From: Acidimicrobiia bacterium
GTDB lineage: Bacteria > Actinomycetota > Acidimicrobiia > Acidimicrobiales > Bin134
Assembly: GCA_022826705.1 (NCBI GenBank)
Contig: JAJDUJ010000027.1
Coordinates: 1-64,000 of the forward strand
Reading direction: 5' to 3'
Length of the DNA: 64,000 bases
The position numbers and the translations under genes are program-made. This document shows positions 63,075-64,000 of the stretch, piece after piece. Every line of letters starts with the position of its first letter. Position 1 is the first letter of the stretch. The notes under the pieces were generated by a model, which saw nothing but the letters and a program-made list of their open reading frames with translations, did no database searches and had not been told where the DNA came from.

Positions 63075-64000
63075 TTACGAGTACTCCGCAACCTCCAACT
63101 CCCGCAACACCTCAAACCTCTCCCGCAGTTCCCGACGCCGGCTGCGGTCGTTGGCCAGATTCACCAGTTCGTGCGGATCGTCATCGTGGTCGTACCACTC
63201 GTGGTCGTGATCATCGAAGTCGGCGTCGGGCCCAAACAGCATGGAGTCGCCCAGCGACACTCCAAGGTTGCTGACCCCGCCGCCGATGCCGTAGTAGCGG
63301 CAGTACTTGTGGCGGCCGTCGAACACCCCGGATGAGGCGTAGCGCACCTTTTCCACCCCCAGATACCACGGCCACCGCTGGGCGAACAGGATGTGGTCGC
63401 GGATCACCGCCGACTGGTCGTCGAACAGCGGGCTCAGGCTCTGGCCGGACAGATCAGAGGCATCCACCCCGGCCAGCTCCAAGATGGTGGCGGCCAAGTC
63501 GGTGTGGCAGGTGAGCGATTCGGTGGCCGTTCCCGCAGCAGTCAGCCCCGGAGCGGACAAGTAAAGCGGGATCCGCATGGTCTCCTCATAATTCCACGGC
63601 CCCTTCGACCGCAGCCCATGCGAGCCGCACTGGTCGCCGTGGTCGGAGGTGAACACCACCACGGTGTTGTCCCACTGGTCGATGTCGTCCAGCGCGGCCA
63701 GGATCACCGCCAGGCACTGGTCGCTCAACTGGTGCAGCTTCACGTAGTAGTCGAGCTGGCGCAGCCACAGGTCGCGGTCGCCGGGGTCCATCGGCCCCGG
63801 GGTGCTGTTGCGCTCCATTTCCAGCAGCCAGCGGCGGTGCACATCGGGCTTGGTGTGCAGGTCGTCGTCGAAGTTCTCGGGCAGCTCGGTACACCACCGC
63901 TCGATCTCGTGGGCGAAGGCGGGCAGGTTGGTAGCCCGACCCCACTTGCGCCGGTCGAGCTTCTCCCGGCTCTGGGCCACGTAGTCGGGCGCCTGCTCCC
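63075..64000 (-). CDS. Sulfatase (third; partial, N-terminus beyond window)
   Basis: The frame is open to the window edge, so about 308 C-terminal residues are visible. VVVFTSDHGDQCGSHGLRSKGPWNYEETMRIPLYLSAPG holds the metal-binding Asp-His pair and the lysine of the sulfatase active site; SLTCHTDLAATILELAGVD is also typical. The catalytic Cys region lies outside. The family is different from the tandem pair: shorter C-terminus and no beta-rich extension. It resembles the choline-sulfatase/iduronate-sulfatase-like branch, an assignment I hold only weakly. Confidence 0.9.
   Translation of the reverse strand, partial: EQAPDYVAQSREKLDRRKWGRATNLPAFAHEIERWCTELPENFDDDLHTKPDVHRRWLLEMERNSTPGPMDPGDRDLWLRQLDYYVKLHQLSDQCLAVILAALDDIDQWDNTVVVFTSDHGDQCGSHGLRSKGPWNYEETMRIPLYLSAPGLTAAGTATESLTCHTDLAATILELAGVDASDLSGQSLSPLFDDQSAVIRDHILFAQRWPWYLGVEKVRYASSGVFDGRHKYCRYYGIGGGVSNLGVSLGDSMLFGPDADFDDHDHEWYDHDDDPHELVNLANDRSRRRELRERFEVLRELEVAEYS

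Overview
The window is about 64 kb of high-GC bacterial chromosome with frequent GTG starts, tight operons and short gaps. The content (F420-dependent LLM and PPOX enzymes, many acyl-CoA, P450 and amidohydrolase genes, a BCCT transporter, several sulfatases) suggests an actinobacterium, most likely a marine or host-associated member of the Acidimicrobiia. That placement is inference from gene content; no rRNA gene is present.

Layout. 1-420: tail of a preceding gene, an AT-rich gap with two inverted repeats, and tRNA-Ala(GGC). 0.5-8 kb: leuS, then a leftward four-gene operon (APH-like kinase, PAC2 protein, LLM oxidoreductase, P450), then a thioredoxin/TPR protein. 8-17.5 kb: rightward housekeeping block comEA-comEC, folP-like, holA, (rpsT leftward), lepA, hrcA, dnaJ, rsmE. 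17.5-23.5 kb: leftward citrate synthase, acyl-CoA carboxyltransferase, LysR regulator, aconitase. 23.6-28.4 kb: leftward lipid operon (acyl-CoA reductase/HAD fusion, LarA-like protein, PlsC). 28.5-32.4 kb: ddl, murF, amidase, tRNA-Val(CAC).

32.4-39.8 kb is the most unusual part. An AT-rich gap is followed by an overlapping operon: BCCT transporter, an orphan ProX-type betaine-binding lipoprotein, and a protein that fuses a ProX-type betaine-binding domain to a complete GluR0-like ligand-gated K+ channel (filter TVGYGD). No ABC ATPase or permease accompanies them. They look like an osmolyte uptake and sensing module in which a compatible solute may gate a K+ channel. Just downstream is an AT-rich, repeat-built secreted metalloprotease that looks foreign.

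39.8-52.8 kb: catabolic and accessory genes (cupin, BVMO-P450 pair, DMT transporter, F420 PPOX protein, flavoprotein, amidohydrolase, SDR, two enoyl-CoA hydratases, a DM13 membrane protein) plus glnS. 52.8-55.1 kb: a UGSC-type selenoprotein gene with an in-frame TGA followed by a bSECIS-like hairpin, coupled to an unrecognised partner gene and to a thiamine pyrophosphokinase. 55.2-64 kb: SnoaL-like protein, MDR reductase, amidohydrolase, two tandem paralogous sulfatases and a third sulfatase cut by the window end. A near-identical 102-bp repeat sits in both convergent gaps that bracket this last region.
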